The notes: generated by a model not told the origin, from the sequence alone. Counted from the first letter of the stretch, positions 43,063-52,384 are shown. The stretch: 64,000 bases of DNA from JAVJUV01 sp047314965 (GCF_047314965.1 NZ_JBLBVK010000039.1:49820-113819), one strand, 5' to 3'. Program-made: numbers and translations.

Positions 43063-44034
43063 ATGGCCGAGACCAGGCACGTGAAAGTATTGATCATCGG
43101 CTCCGGCCCCGCCGGATATACAGCCGCCGTTTATGCCAGCCGCGCCATGCTGGAACCCGTCCTCGTTCAGGGCATTCAGCCGGGCGGCCAGTTGACCATC
43201 ACCACCGAGGTCGAGAACTGGCCCGGCGACATCGAAGTGCAGGGCCCCGACCTGATGGCCCGAATGGAAGCCCATGCGCGCAGTGTCGGCACCGAGATCA
43301 TCTCCGACCACATCCAGACGCTCGACCTGTCGAAGCGGCCGTTCACCGCCCAGGGCGACTCGGGCACCGTCTATACTTGCGATGCGCTGATCCTCGCGAC
43401 CGGCGCGCAGGCCAAGTGGCTCGGCTTGCCGTCCGAAGAGAAATTCAAGGGCTTCGGCGTCTCGGCCTGCGCCACCTGTGACGGCTTCTTCTATCGCGGC
43501 CAGGAGGTCGTCGTGATCGGCGGCGGCAACACCGCGGTCGAAGAGGCGCTGTTCCTGACCAACTTCGCCTCCAAGGTCACCCTGATCCATCGTCGCGACG
43601 AACTACGCGCCGAAAAGATCCTTCAGCACAGGCTGTTCAACAACCCCAAGGTCGAGATCATGTGGGATCATGCGGTCGAGGAAGTGATCGGCGCGGAAAA
43701 CCCGCTTGGCGTAGAAGGCGTGCGCGCCAAGAACGTAAAGACGGGCGAAATCACCGAGGTTCCCTGCAAGGGCTTCTTCGTCGCCATCGGTCACGCACCC
43801 GCCTCCGAACTGGTGAAGGATCAGCTGGAACTGCACCACGGCGGATATGTGGTGACAAAGCCCGATTCCACCGCCACCTCGATCCCCGGTGTGTTTGCCG
43901 CCGGCGACATCACCGATCACGTCTACCGGCAGGCGGTTACATCGGCGGGCATGGGTTGCATGGCAGCACTCGAAGCCGAGCGTTTTCTGGCCGAACAGGA
44001 TGCCGGAGACGTGACGGCCGACGCCGCCGAATGA
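43063..44034 (+). CDS. trxB: Thioredoxin reductase (NADPH)
   Basis: A 323-residue flavoenzyme that reduces thioredoxin with NADPH. FAD site IIGSGPAGYTAAVYASRA, redox-active disulfide CATCDGFF, NADPH site VIGGGNTAVEEALFL, and the C-terminal FAD motif GVFAAGDITDHVYRQAVTSAG are all present. A GAGGGGG ribosome site lies upstream. The stop overlaps the FkbM gene start as ATGA. Confidence 0.96.
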   Translation: MAETRHVKVLIIGSGPAGYTAAVYASRAMLEPVLVQGIQPGGQLTITTEVENWPGDIEVQGPDLMARMEAHARSVGTEIISDHIQTLDLSKRPFTAQGDSGTVYTCDALILATGAQAKWLGLPSEEKFKGFGVSACATCDGFFYRGQEVVVIGGGNTAVEEALFLTNFASKVTLIHRRDELRAEKILQHRLFNNPKVEIMWDHAVEEVIGAENPLGVEGVRAKNVKTGEITEVPCKGFFVAIGHAPASELVKDQLELHHGGYVVTKPDSTATSIPGVFAAGDITDHVYRQAVTSAGMGCMAALEAERFLAEQDAGDVTADAAE

Positions 44035-44771
44035 CGCCGGACGTCCAGAACATTCTGGACAAGCTGGATCGCGGAGAGCCGCTGGAAACGAGGCAGATCG
44101 ATCTGATCGCATGCCAGATCGCGGGGAAACACGTGACCTTCTGCGTCGATTTCGAGAGAGATCCGATCCAGCGGCATCACAGGCGCGGGAAGTTCTACGA
44201 AAGACCTGAGCTGGAACACCTGCGCGGGGTGGTGAAACCGAAAGCCGTGATATTGGACATCGGCGCGAACACCGGAAACCACACGCTGTTCTTTGCCATG
44301 CATCTCGATGCAGCGCGTGTCATTCCAATCGAACCCAATCCGCAGGTCTACAGGCTTCTGATCGCCAACGTGCTGGTCAACGGTCTTCGGGAGTTGGTCG
44401 AACTCGGCTTCCTCGGCGTCGGTCTGTCCGACGCGGCTGCAGAGGGATTCGCGATGGAACAGCGGCGGGCCAATCTTGGTGCCGCCCGGATGATCCCCGA
44501 TCAGGGCGACATTGCCACCCATACGGGGGACGCGCTCTTTGCCGGGATTGCGCCGGATTTCATCAAGATCGATGTCGAGGGCATGGAAATGCAGGTGCTT
44601 TCAGGGCTTGAGACAATCATTGCCGCCCATCAACCAGTTTTGCTGGTGGAAGTGGACAAGGCGAACGACACCCTCTTCAAAGCCTGGGCGGAATCCAGGG
44701 GCTACGGAATCGACCAGACCTGGAGCCGCTACGAGGCGAACAACAACTACCTTCTGAGCAAGCGCATGTGA
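44031..44771 (+). CDS. FkbM family methyltransferase
   Basis: A 246-residue SAM-dependent methyltransferase of the FkbM type. Motif I is ILDIGANTGNHTLFFA, the next acidic motif is IPIEPNPQVYRLL, and the family signature DFIKIDVEGMEMQVLSGL is present. FkbM enzymes O-methylate sugars or natural products; the substrate here is unknown. The start overlaps the trxB stop, so it is cotranscribed with trxB. The first 50 residues do not match the fold and may be an adaptor. Confidence 0.85.
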   Translation: MTPDVQNILDKLDRGEPLETRQIDLIACQIAGKHVTFCVDFERDPIQRHHRRGKFYERPELEHLRGVVKPKAVILDIGANTGNHTLFFAMHLDAARVIPIEPNPQVYRLLIANVLVNGLRELVELGFLGVGLSDAAAEGFAMEQRRANLGAARMIPDQGDIATHTGDALFAGIAPDFIKIDVEGMEMQVLSGLETIIAAHQPVLLVEVDKANDTLFKAWAESRGYGIDQTWSRYEANNNYLLSKRM

Positions 44772-44979
44772 CAGACAGAAAATCAGGCAAATTTCCCGGC
44801 TTTTTCATGTTCCTTGATGCCTTGGTCTTGCTCCAACAGGGTCCTAAGTTAATTTTCGCAATAGTCACAGCTACTATGAGAAATCGTTCCAAGACATTCC
44901 CCGAACCGGCCTTGCAAATTGCAGGCTGCAGGTCTATGCGCCGAAAATTCTTGTAACCCTGAGAAATCGTCGACTGTCC

Positions 44980-46686
44980 ATGCAGATTCCCAATCACGTC
45001 CCCGTTCCCGAACTGTTCGTTTCCTACGAAAGCGCGCAGAAACTCAAGGCCGAGGCCGGCGACCTCCCTTCCTGGGATCTCTCGCAACGCCAGATATGTG
45101 ATCTTGAACTGCTGATGAATGGCGGCTTCTTCCCGCTGAAGGGCTTTCACAGCGAAGCGGACTACAATGGCGTCGTGGAAAACATGCGCCTTTCGGACGG
45201 CTCCCTCTGGCCGATCCCGGTGACCCTGGACGTGTCCGAGGCCTTCGCCGACGGTCTGGAACTGGGTCAGGATATCGCGCTCCGCGATCAGGAAGGCGTT
45301 ATCCTCGCCACGATGACGGTCACCGACCGCTGGACGCCCGACAAGGCGCGCGAGGCCGAAAAGGTCTTCGGAGCGGACGACAGTGCGCACCCTGCGGTGA
45401 ACTACCTGCACAACGTGGCAGGCAAGGTGTATCTCGGCGGCCCGGTGACCGGCATCCAGCAGCCGGTGCACTATGATTTCAAGATGCGCCGCGACACGCC
45501 GAACGAGTTGCGCGCGTATTTCCGCAAGCTTGGCTGGCGCCGCGTCGTCGCCTTCCAGACACGGAATCCGCTGCACCGCGCGCACCAGGAATTGACCTTC
45601 CGCGCCGCGAAGGAAGCCGAGGCCAACCTTCTGATCCATCCCGTCGTCGGGCTGACGAAACCCGGCGATGTCGATCACTTCACCCGGGTGCGCTGCTATG
45701 AGGCGGTTCTGGACAAGTACCCGGCCGCAACAACCACAATGAGCCTTCTGAACCTGGCGATGCGCATGGCCGGCCCCCGTGAGGCCGTCTGGCACGGGAT
45801 CATCCGCCGCAACCACGGCTGCACCCACATGATCGTCGGCCGCGACCACGCCGGCCCCGGCAAGAATTCCATGGGCGAGGATTTCTACGGCCCCTACGAT
45901 GCCCAGGAGCTCTTCGCGCAGCATCAGGACGAGATCGGCATCGAGATGGTCGATTTCAAACAGATGGTCTATGTGCAGGAACGCGCGCAATACGAGCCTG
46001 CCGACGAGGTAATCGACGGTGCGACCGTTCTGAACATTTCGGGAACCGAACTGCGCCGCCGCCTGCGCGAGGGTCTGGAGATTCCCGAGTGGTTCTCCTT
46101 CCCCGAGGTCGTATCGGAACTGCGCCGCCGGTATCCGCCACGCTCGCAGCAGGGCTTCACGGTATTCTTCACCGGCTTGTCGGGCTCGGGAAAATCGACG
46201 ATCGCAAACGCGCTGATGACCAAGCTGATGGAATTGGGCGACCGTCCGGTCACGCTGCTGGACGGCGACATCGTCCGCAAGAACCTCTCCTCGGAACTTG
46301 GGTTCTCGAAAGAGCACCGCGACCTGAACATCCGCCGGATCGGCTATGTGGCGTCCGAGATCACGAAGAACGGCGGCATCGCGATCTGCGCGCCCATCGC
46401 GCCCTATGCCGTGACGCGCCGCGCGGTCCGAGAAGAGATCGAGGCCTACGGTGCCTTTGTCGAGGTTCACGTCGCGACCTCGCTGGAGGAATGCGAACGC
46501 CGCGACCGAAAGGGGCTCTACAGGCTTGCGCGGGAAGGCAAGATCAAGGAGTTCACCGGAATCTCCGACCCCTACGACGTGCCCGAGAGCCCGGAGATCC
46601 GTCTCGACACCGAGAATGTCGAGGTAGATCACTGCGCCCACCAGGTGCTTCTGAAACTGGAACAGATGGGGCTGGTGGCCGGCTGA
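44980..46686 (+). CDS. sat-cysC: Bifunctional sulfate adenylyltransferase / APS kinase
   Basis: A 568-residue fusion making PAPS from sulfate. The N-terminal ATP sulfurylase (about 1-385) has QTRNPLHRAHQ and GRDHAGPG, the nucleotide-binding motifs of the Sat type. The C-terminal APS kinase (about 390-565) has P-loop GLSGSGKSTIANAL and the motifs LDGDIVRKNLSSELGFS and DRKGLYRLAREGKIKEFTG. No cysDN or cysH gene adjoins it. PAPS may feed sulfate assimilation and also the sulfotransferase encoded at 52630-53433. Confidence 0.96.
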   Translation: MQIPNHVPVPELFVSYESAQKLKAEAGDLPSWDLSQRQICDLELLMNGGFFPLKGFHSEADYNGVVENMRLSDGSLWPIPVTLDVSEAFADGLELGQDIALRDQEGVILATMTVTDRWTPDKAREAEKVFGADDSAHPAVNYLHNVAGKVYLGGPVTGIQQPVHYDFKMRRDTPNELRAYFRKLGWRRVVAFQTRNPLHRAHQELTFRAAKEAEANLLIHPVVGLTKPGDVDHFTRVRCYEAVLDKYPAATTTMSLLNLAMRMAGPREAVWHGIIRRNHGCTHMIVGRDHAGPGKNSMGEDFYGPYDAQELFAQHQDEIGIEMVDFKQMVYVQERAQYEPADEVIDGATVLNISGTELRRRLREGLEIPEWFSFPEVVSELRRRYPPRSQQGFTVFFTGLSGSGKSTIANALMTKLMELGDRPVTLLDGDIVRKNLSSELGFSKEHRDLNIRRIGYVASEITKNGGIAICAPIAPYAVTRRAVREEIEAYGAFVEVHVATSLEECERRDRKGLYRLAREGKIKEFTGISDPYDVPESPEIRLDTENVEVDHCAHQVLLKLEQMGLVAG

Positions 46687-46713
46687 GCCATCGCCGCCTT
46701 CGGCGTCGACCAG

Positions 46714-46756
46714 CCGGGGGAGCGCTGCTCCCCCGGACCCCCTGGGGATATTTTCG
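46714..46756. repeat. GC-rich extragenic repeat with TATTTT box
   Basis: Perfect 10-bp stem CCGGGGGAGC/GCTCCCCCGG (46714-46736, loop GCT) is followed by ACCCCCTGGGGATATTTTC. The same hairpin plus ACCCCC.GGA.TATTT order occurs at 29433-29475 in reverse. Intergenic, 27 bp after the sat-cysC stop. Confidence 0.7.
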
Positions 46757-46848
46757 GGCCAACAATAACCTTCGGTTAACTTTGCCGGAACACAAGCTAT
46801 CCGGCGGTGCAGGCTGGGAAGCCGATGACCGCGGCCGGCAATGACCGG

Positions 46849-46886
46849 GCGGCCCGCCTTCGATCGAGGCGGGCCGCGTCTTTTTC
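46849..46886 (+). terminator. Intrinsic terminator after sat-cysC
   Basis: Stem GCGGCCCGCC/GGCGGGCCGC (46849-46877) with a nine-base loop is followed by GTCTTTTTC on the plus strand. Confidence 0.82.
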
Positions 46887-46897
46887 TGCATGTCGCA

Positions 46898-46929
46898 CAA
46901 AAGAAAAAACCCGGGCGTTTCCGCCCGGG
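46898..46929 (-). terminator. Intrinsic terminator after amt
   Basis: On the minus strand CCCGGGCG/CGCCCGGG (46910-46929, four-base loop) is followed by TTTTTTCTTTT. It lies about 33 bases after the amt stop and is back-to-back with the sat-cysC terminator. Confidence 0.85.
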
Positions 46930-46961
46930 CCAGGTTTTTCGAAGACTGACAGGAAGGGACG

Positions 46962-48281
46962 TCAGCCTTTCGAGAAGTCCGGATAGGCCTCCATGCCCAG
47001 CTCCGAGGTGTCGAGACCGTTGATCTCGGCTTCCTCGCTGACGCGGATACCCATCACGCCTTTCAGGACAATCCAGACCACCAGCGATATCACGAAGGTG
47101 AAGATGCCATAGGCGAGGATACCGGTGATTTGCGCCCCAAGCGTCGCGCTACCCGAGAAGGCGACCGCGATGGTGCCCCAGATACCCGCGAAGAGGTGAA
47201 CCGGGATAGCGCCCACGACATCATCGATCTTGAGCTTGTCAAGAAGCGGAACCGTGAAGACAACGATCACACCGCCGACGCCGCCGATCAGAAGCGAGCC
47301 GAAGAGCGACGGTGCGAGCGGCTCGGCGGTAATCGACACGAGGCCGGCCAGCGCGCCGTTCAGCACCATGGTCAGGTCGACCTTCTTGTAGAGGACCTGC
47401 GTCAGGATCAGCGCCGCGATCGAACCCGAGGCTGCCGCCATGTTCGTGTTGGCGAAGATGCGGCTGACATCGGTGATGTCGCCCACGGTGCCGGCCGCCA
47501 GCTGCGAGCCACCGTTGAAGCCGAACCAGCCCAGCCAGAGGATGAACGTACCCAGCGTTGCGAGGGCCAGGTTCGAACCCGGCATCGGGTGAACCCGTCC
47601 GTCCTTGTACTTGCCGATACGCGGCCCGAGGATCAGAGCGCCCGCGAGAGCCGCCCAGCCGCCGACCGAATGAACGATGGTCGAGCCGGCGAAATCCGAG
47701 AAACCGGCTTCGGACAGCCAGCCGCCACCCCACTGCCATGAGCCCGAGATCGGGTACATGACACCGGTCAAAATGACGACGAAGATCAGGAATGGCCACA
47801 GCTTGATGCGCTCGGCCAGGGCGCCCGACACGATCGACGCGGTGGCCGCGACGAACATCAGCTGGAAGAAGAAGTCCGAGCCGACAGAGGCATAGTCAAG
47901 CGACGCATCCGCGGCGGCGAGGCCGACGGGCTCCAGCGACGTGGGCGAGAAGAAAGGCCCAAGCCATCCGGCGATCGACCAGGCGTCGCCCGGATACATC
48001 AGGTTGAAGCCGATCAGCCAGTACATGACGGACGCAATCGAGAACAGCGCAATGTTCTTGGTCAGCTGCATCGTGACGTTCTTGGAGCGCACGAGTCCGG
48101 CTTCGAGCATCGCAAAGCCGGCGGCCATCCAGAACACCAGGAAACCGCCCACCAGGAACAGGAGGGTGGTCATGATATAGGGCCCGATTTCGTCGAAACC
48201 CGGAGCGGCGTCCTGCGCCAGTACGAAGGTCGGAAGTGCCGTCAGGGCACCGGCGACCGAAAGTGTCTTCATGAATTTCAT
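46962..48281 (-). CDS. amt: Ammonium transporter
   Basis: A 439-residue inner-membrane ammonium channel of the Amt/MEP/Rh family. A signal-like N terminus (LSVAGALTALPTFVLAQ) precedes about eleven spans. Family signature FAGSTIVHSVGGWAALAGA and the pore His segment (VHLFAGIWGTIA) are present. The ATG at 48281 gives the normal start; the upstream frame only reads through glnK. It lies 25 bp downstream of glnK, the usual pairing in which GlnK blocks the channel when nitrogen is plentiful. Confidence 0.95.
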   Translation of the reverse strand: MKFMKTLSVAGALTALPTFVLAQDAAPGFDEIGPYIMTTLLFLVGGFLVFWMAAGFAMLEAGLVRSKNVTMQLTKNIALFSIASVMYWLIGFNLMYPGDAWSIAGWLGPFFSPTSLEPVGLAAADASLDYASVGSDFFFQLMFVAATASIVSGALAERIKLWPFLIFVVILTGVMYPISGSWQWGGGWLSEAGFSDFAGSTIVHSVGGWAALAGALILGPRIGKYKDGRVHPMPGSNLALATLGTFILWLGWFGFNGGSQLAAGTVGDITDVSRIFANTNMAAASGSIAALILTQVLYKKVDLTMVLNGALAGLVSITAEPLAPSLFGSLLIGGVGGVIVVFTVPLLDKLKIDDVVGAIPVHLFAGIWGTIAVAFSGSATLGAQITGILAYGIFTFVISLVVWIVLKGVMGIRVSEEAEINGLDTSELGMEAYPDFSKG

Positions 48282-48306
48282 CTGTCTTGTGTCCCCTTGT
48301 GGCACG

Positions 48307-48645
48307 TCAGATCGCGTCGTCATTGGTTTCGCCGGTACGCACGCGCAGCGCGTTTTCGACATCGAGAACGAAAATCTTGCCGTCACCGATCTTGTCGGTC
48401 TTGGCTGTGCTTGCGATGGTCTCGACCACCTGGTCGGCCATCGAGTCTGCGACGACGATTTCCAGCTTCACCTTTGGCACGAAGTTCACGGCGTATTCCG
48501 CGCCGCGGTAGATTTCCGTATGTCCCGACTGCGAGCCGAAGCCCTTGATTTCGGTGACCATCATGCCGCGCACTCCGATAGAGGTCAGCGCTTCGCGCAC
48601 CTCTTCGAGCTTGAACGGCTTGATCGCTGCGATGATGAGTTTCAT
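48307..48645 (-). CDS. glnK: Nitrogen regulatory P-II protein
   Basis: A 112-residue P-II signalling protein. The start MKLIIAAIKPFKLEEVREAL, the T-loop HTEIYRGAEYAVNF with the uridylylation Tyr, and the C-terminal motif GDGKIFVLDVENALRVRTGE are standard. It senses 2-oxoglutarate and ATP/ADP and regulates Amt. ATG 48645 follows an AAGGGGAG ribosome site. First gene of glnK-amt; its 266-bp upstream region has repeated TGCACA elements. Confidence 0.96.
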   Translation of the reverse strand: MKLIIAAIKPFKLEEVREALTSIGVRGMMVTEIKGFGSQSGHTEIYRGAEYAVNFVPKVKLEIVVADSMADQVVETIASTAKTDKIGDGKIFVLDVENALRVRTGETNDDAI

Positions 48646-48764
48646 AGCTCCCCTTCCGCTTTCACGGCGTCCCGTCACGCCGTGCTTCACGGGGTGGAAA
48701 AGAGCGGGAGAGTCGGAGATGGACAAGAATTGAGAGGGGTTAAAACAGGGCAGATTCCCGGAAG

Positions 48765-48801
48765 TTTGCACATTTTTTGCACAAAAATATGTTAATGCAC
48801 A
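48765..48801 (-). promoter_or_regulatory. TTTGCACA direct repeats upstream of glnK
   Basis: Two TTTGCACA copies (48765-48772 and 48776-48783) are exactly 11 bp apart, one helical turn, and a third TGCACA lies at 48796-48801. TGCAC is the half site of the NtrC consensus, but here the copies are direct rather than inverted. They lie in the AT-rich divergent region between glnK and PBP1A and may control either gene. Confidence 0.4.
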
Positions 48802-48911
48802 CTTTTTAATCACTTAGCGAAAGGTCAGAGATACAGACCTGATCCAAAGTTACTCCACATCCTCCACTGAACGTCGTATGGTTCCGGAGGGCAGGAACAT
48901 GAGTAGGTAGT

Positions 48912-51062
48912 ATGAGCGGCTCGAACAGCAGGCGGCCGCCGCTTGTGGCCGACAAGCGGCCGTCGAAATCGAAGAAGACTTCGGCGACACGGAAAACCAC
49001 CGGCAGCCGGCGCAAGGCTGCTCCGGCGCGTCGGCGTTCGCGGAACCCTCTTGTCTGGCTGGTCTCCGGCGTCTTCAGGTTGTTCTGGGGCATAGGCTGG
49101 CGGGTCACGGCGCTGGTTGCGCTTGCGGTTGCGGGCGCGGTTCTGTTCTACGCCGCGACGCTGCCGCCGGTCGGCAATCTTCTGGATGCCCGCGCCCGGG
49201 GCTCGGTCACGTTGCTGGACCGCGACGGACAGGTCTTCGCATGGCGCGGAGAACAGTTCGGCGGCCAGATCACCGCCGACACCGTCTCACCTCACCTCAA
49301 GAACGCTGTCGTCGCCACCGAGGACAAGCGATTCTACGGGCATTTCGGACTTTCTCCGCGCGGCATCGCCAGTGCCGTGCGGATCAACCTCAGCGAAGGA
49401 CGCGGTCCGCTCTCGGGCCACGGCGGCTCGACCATCACCCAGCAGACCGCCAAGCTTCTTTGCCTCGGAACCGAGTACGACCCCGCCTCGGGCATGAGCG
49501 AAGCCGAGTTCGAGGCCGACTGCCGGCGCAGCACGCTGACGCGCAAACTCAAGGAAGCCGTCTACGCGATGGCAATGGAACTGCGCTATTCCAAGGACGA
49601 TATCCTCACCATCTATCTCAACCGGGCCTACCTCGGCGCGGGCGCGCGTGGCTTCGAGGCCGCCGCCCAGCGCTATTTCGGGCGCTCGGCCAACGAGCTT
49701 CTGCCGGCAGAGGCCGCCATGCTCGCCGGTCTCCTCGTCGCGCCGACACGCTATGCTCCTACGGCCAACCTGCAACGCAGTCAGGACCGCGCCAACCTGA
49801 TCGTCGGATTGATGGAGGAACAGGGCTATCTGACGGCCGCGCAGGCCGCGGATGCCCGGCAGAACCCGGCGCGCCTCTCCGCGGCAGCCGAAGCGAGGGC
49901 CGGCGGCTATTTCGCCGATTGGGTTATGGATGCGGGCCCCTCCTTCCTGACCGACGAGACCACCGAAGACGTGATCATTCGCACCACTCTCGATCAGAAA
50001 ATCCAGCAATCGGCCGAAGACGCCCTGCAATGGGTCTTCGAGAACAAGGTGCGTGAGGGCTCCGAGGCGCAGGCGGCGATCGTCATCATGAGCGCCGACG
50101 GCGCCGTCCGCGCCATGGTGGGCGGGCGCAAGTTCCGCGGCGTGGCCGGACAGTTCAACCGCGCCATCCAGGCCAAACGCCAGACAGGCTCATCGTTCAA
50201 GCCCTTCGTCTATGGCGCTGCCTTGGACCTCGGATATTCGCCGAATGACACCGTCATCGACGAACCCTACTGTCTCGACGTTCCCGGCTCGGGCCGGTGG
50301 TGCCCGTCGAACTACGACAACACCTTTGCCGGACGCGTGACGCTGACCGACGCCCTCGCCCGCTCACTGAACATTCCGGCCGTCAAGGTCTTCGAGCGCG
50401 TAGGCCGGGAGGCCGTGGTCAACATCGCCACGGATTTCGGGATCGAAAGCGACATGGCCGTCGGCCCTGCCCTTGCCCTCGGAACATCCGAATCCACCCT
50501 GCTCGAAATGACTGGCGCCTATGCCGGGATACTGAACGGCGGCTCCTCGGTCGAGCCTTACGGGTTGGTCGAACTGACGCTCAAGGGCGACAGCGACCCT
50601 CTTCTCACGCAGGAGGGCGGCATCGGAGAGCGGGTCATCTCGCCTCAAGCCGCACAGCAACTCGTCTACATGATGAGCCAGGTGATTGAACGCGGTACCG
50701 GAACCCGCGCCCAGCTTCCGGGCCGACCCGCCGCAGGCAAGTCAGGCACGACCCAGGCCGCCCGTGACGCCTGGTTCATCGGCTTCACCGCCGATTACGT
50801 GACCGGCGTCTGGATGGGCTACGACGACAACACGCCGCTGACCGGCGTCACCGGGGGCGGACTGCCCGCGGAGATCTGGAAAGAGACGATGGTAAGGGTC
50901 CACGAAGGCCTGCCGGTCCGCCCCCTGCCAATGATCGCCCCCGAGCCGCCGCGGCAGGTCTCGACCGAGCGCAGCCAGCGCAACCAGCGCAGCAGGTCAG
51001 GTGAAAGCGCCGTAGACCGAGTGATCCTGAACGTGCTGAACGAGCTCTTTGGCCGCCGGTGA
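48912..51062 (+). CDS. Class A penicillin-binding protein (PBP1A family)
   Basis: A 716-residue bifunctional peptidoglycan synthase. A basic cytoplasmic tail (about 1-50) is followed by one membrane span (VTALVALAVAGAVLFYAATL). The GT51 domain has the catalytic Glu in ATEDKRFYGHFG and GGSTITQQTAKLL, then RKLKEAVYAMAMEL. The transpeptidase domain has SxxK in QTGSSFKPFVYG, SLN in ARSLNIP and KSGT in AAGKSGTTQAAR. It polymerises and cross-links glycan independently of the RodA/PBP2 pair encoded at the other end of the window. The gene ends five bases from convergent trpF. Confidence 0.94.
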   Translation: MSGSNSRRPPLVADKRPSKSKKTSATRKTTGSRRKAAPARRRSRNPLVWLVSGVFRLFWGIGWRVTALVALAVAGAVLFYAATLPPVGNLLDARARGSVTLLDRDGQVFAWRGEQFGGQITADTVSPHLKNAVVATEDKRFYGHFGLSPRGIASAVRINLSEGRGPLSGHGGSTITQQTAKLLCLGTEYDPASGMSEAEFEADCRRSTLTRKLKEAVYAMAMELRYSKDDILTIYLNRAYLGAGARGFEAAAQRYFGRSANELLPAEAAMLAGLLVAPTRYAPTANLQRSQDRANLIVGLMEEQGYLTAAQAADARQNPARLSAAAEARAGGYFADWVMDAGPSFLTDETTEDVIIRTTLDQKIQQSAEDALQWVFENKVREGSEAQAAIVIMSADGAVRAMVGGRKFRGVAGQFNRAIQAKRQTGSSFKPFVYGAALDLGYSPNDTVIDEPYCLDVPGSGRWCPSNYDNTFAGRVTLTDALARSLNIPAVKVFERVGREAVVNIATDFGIESDMAVGPALALGTSESTLLEMTGAYAGILNGGSSVEPYGLVELTLKGDSDPLLTQEGGIGERVISPQAAQQLVYMMSQVIERGTGTRAQLPGRPAAGKSGTTQAARDAWFIGFTADYVTGVWMGYDDNTPLTGVTGGGLPAEIWKETMVRVHEGLPVRPLPMIAPEPPRQVSTERSQRNQRSRSGESAVDRVILNVLNELFGRR

Positions 51063-51067
51063 CGCGC

Positions 51068-51721
51068 CTAGCGCGCGAGGGCCATCGCATTTTGCAGAAA
51101 GGCGCAGATCATCCCGGCGTCCTTGACGCCCGGAGCGGATTCCACACCCGACGACACATCCACCTGCCGCGCCCCGGTCAGAGCGATGGCCTCGCCCACA
51201 TTCTCCGCCGTCAGCCCGCCGGCCAGCATCCAGGGCACCGACCAGCGCCGATTGGCGATCAGGCGCCAGTCGAATGACAACCCGTTTCCACCAGGCAGGA
51301 CCGCGTGTCGCGGCGGCTTGGCGTCGATCAGCAACTGATCCGCCACGGGCGAGTAGAGATCGATCTTGGCGATGTCGTCTTCGTCGGCAATCCCGACAGC
51401 CTTCATGACCGGAAGGCCAATGCGCCTCCGCACCTCGGCGACGCGCTCGGGCGATTCGCTGCCGTGCAACTGGATCATATCCAGAGGCACGCGCGCCAGG
51501 ATGTCATCCAGGAACGCATCGTCCGCATCCACCACTAGCCCGACCTTGGCCACTCCGGGCGGCACTTCGACCGCAAGGTTACGCGCCTGTTCGATGCTCA
51601 CGTTCCGGGGCGATTTGGCGAAAAAGACAAATCCAACATAGGCCGCACCGCAATCGACAGCTGCGGCGACGCTTTCGGGGGCTGAAAGCCCGCAAATCTT
51701 GACGCGTGTTCCCGAACTCAT
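51068..51721 (-). CDS. trpF: Phosphoribosylanthranilate isomerase
   Basis: A 217-residue TIM-barrel enzyme of tryptophan synthesis. It starts with VKICGLSAPESVAAAVDCGA carrying the catalytic Cys, then YVGFVFFAKSPRNVSIEQA, and has the catalytic Asp in LDGL-like position within the phosphate-binding C terminus (LAGGLTAENVGEAI and VDVSSGVESAPGVKD). Alphaproteobacterial trpF often follows ihfB and lapA as here. Confidence 0.95.
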   Translation of the reverse strand: MSSGTRVKICGLSAPESVAAAVDCGAAYVGFVFFAKSPRNVSIEQARNLAVEVPPGVAKVGLVVDADDAFLDDILARVPLDMIQLHGSESPERVAEVRRRIGLPVMKAVGIADEDDIAKIDLYSPVADQLLIDAKPPRHAVLPGGNGLSFDWRLIANRRWSVPWMLAGGLTAENVGEAIALTGARQVDVSSGVESAPGVKDAGMICAFLQNAMALAR

Positions 51722-51742
51722 GGGGCGGATGTAACGCCCTTG

Positions 51743-52090
51743 TCAGCGGCTCTCAAGGAGGGCAAGCACATCGTCGCCCTTTTCCTGGCGCGGAGGGGCG
51801 GTCTTCTTGACCTCGCGCTCCAACCGCTCGCGCTCCTTGCGCTCATACACGGCCTCCGCCCGATAGCGGTGCTCGCGGATCCACTCCCAGACAAAACCAA
51901 GCAGAACGCCGACCAGAACAGCCGCCAGCAGGACAAGGAAAGCAGGAAACGTCACTTGCCACGACAGTCCGAACAGCCCTTCAAGCTCTTCGGGCAGCAA
52001 CCGGACAGTCAGCGGGCCGCGATTGGCGACGGCAACGGTAATCAGGACGATCGCGATCACGCCCAGAACTGAATACCGGAAATATCGCAT
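51743..52090 (-). CDS. lapA: LapA domain-containing membrane protein
   Basis: A 115-residue protein of the LapA (YciS, DUF1049) family. Two membrane spans (VLGVIAIVLITVAVANR and FPAFLVLLAAVLVGVLLGFVW) flank the beta-like NRGPLTVRLLPEELEG part, and a charged coiled coil forms the cytosolic tail. LapA/LapB homologues regulate lipopolysaccharide synthesis in enterobacteria. Only six bases separate it from ihfB. Confidence 0.85.
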   Translation of the reverse strand: MRYFRYSVLGVIAIVLITVAVANRGPLTVRLLPEELEGLFGLSWQVTFPAFLVLLAAVLVGVLLGFVWEWIREHRYRAEAVYERKERERLEREVKKTAPPRQEKGDDVLALLESR

Positions 52091-52096
52091 GAACGA

Positions 52097-52384
52097 TCAG
52101 CCCTCTTTACCGTTCAGCCGGTCCCTGAGCAGCTTGCCGGTCTTGAAGAAGGGAACGGCCTTCTCATCGACCTCGACGCTTTCCCCGGTCCGCGGATTGC
52201 GCCCGACGCGCGCATCGCGCTTCTTCACGGAAAACGCCCCGAAGCCGCGAAGCTCCACACGGTCACCGCGCGCCATGGCTTCAATGATCTCGTCGAATAT
52301 GGTGGACACAATACGTTCGACGTCACGCTGGTACAGGTGCGGGTTTTCGTCAGAGATCTTTTGAACCAGCTCGGATCTGATCAT
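52097..52384 (-). CDS. ihfB: Integration host factor subunit beta
   Basis: A 95-residue DNA-bending HU/IHF protein. The start MIRSELVQKISDENPHLYQR and the signature VELRGFGAFSVKKRDARVGR-NPRTGE are diagnostic of the beta subunit. ATG 52384 gives the exact family length; the open frame upstream to 52477 is not coding. In many Rhodobacterales rpsA lies just upstream; here it does not. Confidence 0.95.
   Translation of the reverse strand: MIRSELVQKISDENPHLYQRDVERIVSTIFDEIIEAMARGDRVELRGFGAFSVKKRDARVGRNPRTGESVEVDEKAVPFFKTGKLLRDRLNGKEG

Noticed and set aside
44768..44956. 62-codon GTG-started frame after the FkbM gene
   Set aside because: It overlaps the FkbM stop as GTGA, which could mean coupling, but there is no ribosome site and no recognisable protein pattern.
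44772..44979. Riboswitch or leader before sat-cysC
   Set aside because: The 208-bp gap is AT-rich, but no conserved riboswitch core (for example SAM-II or SAM-I) could be recognised.
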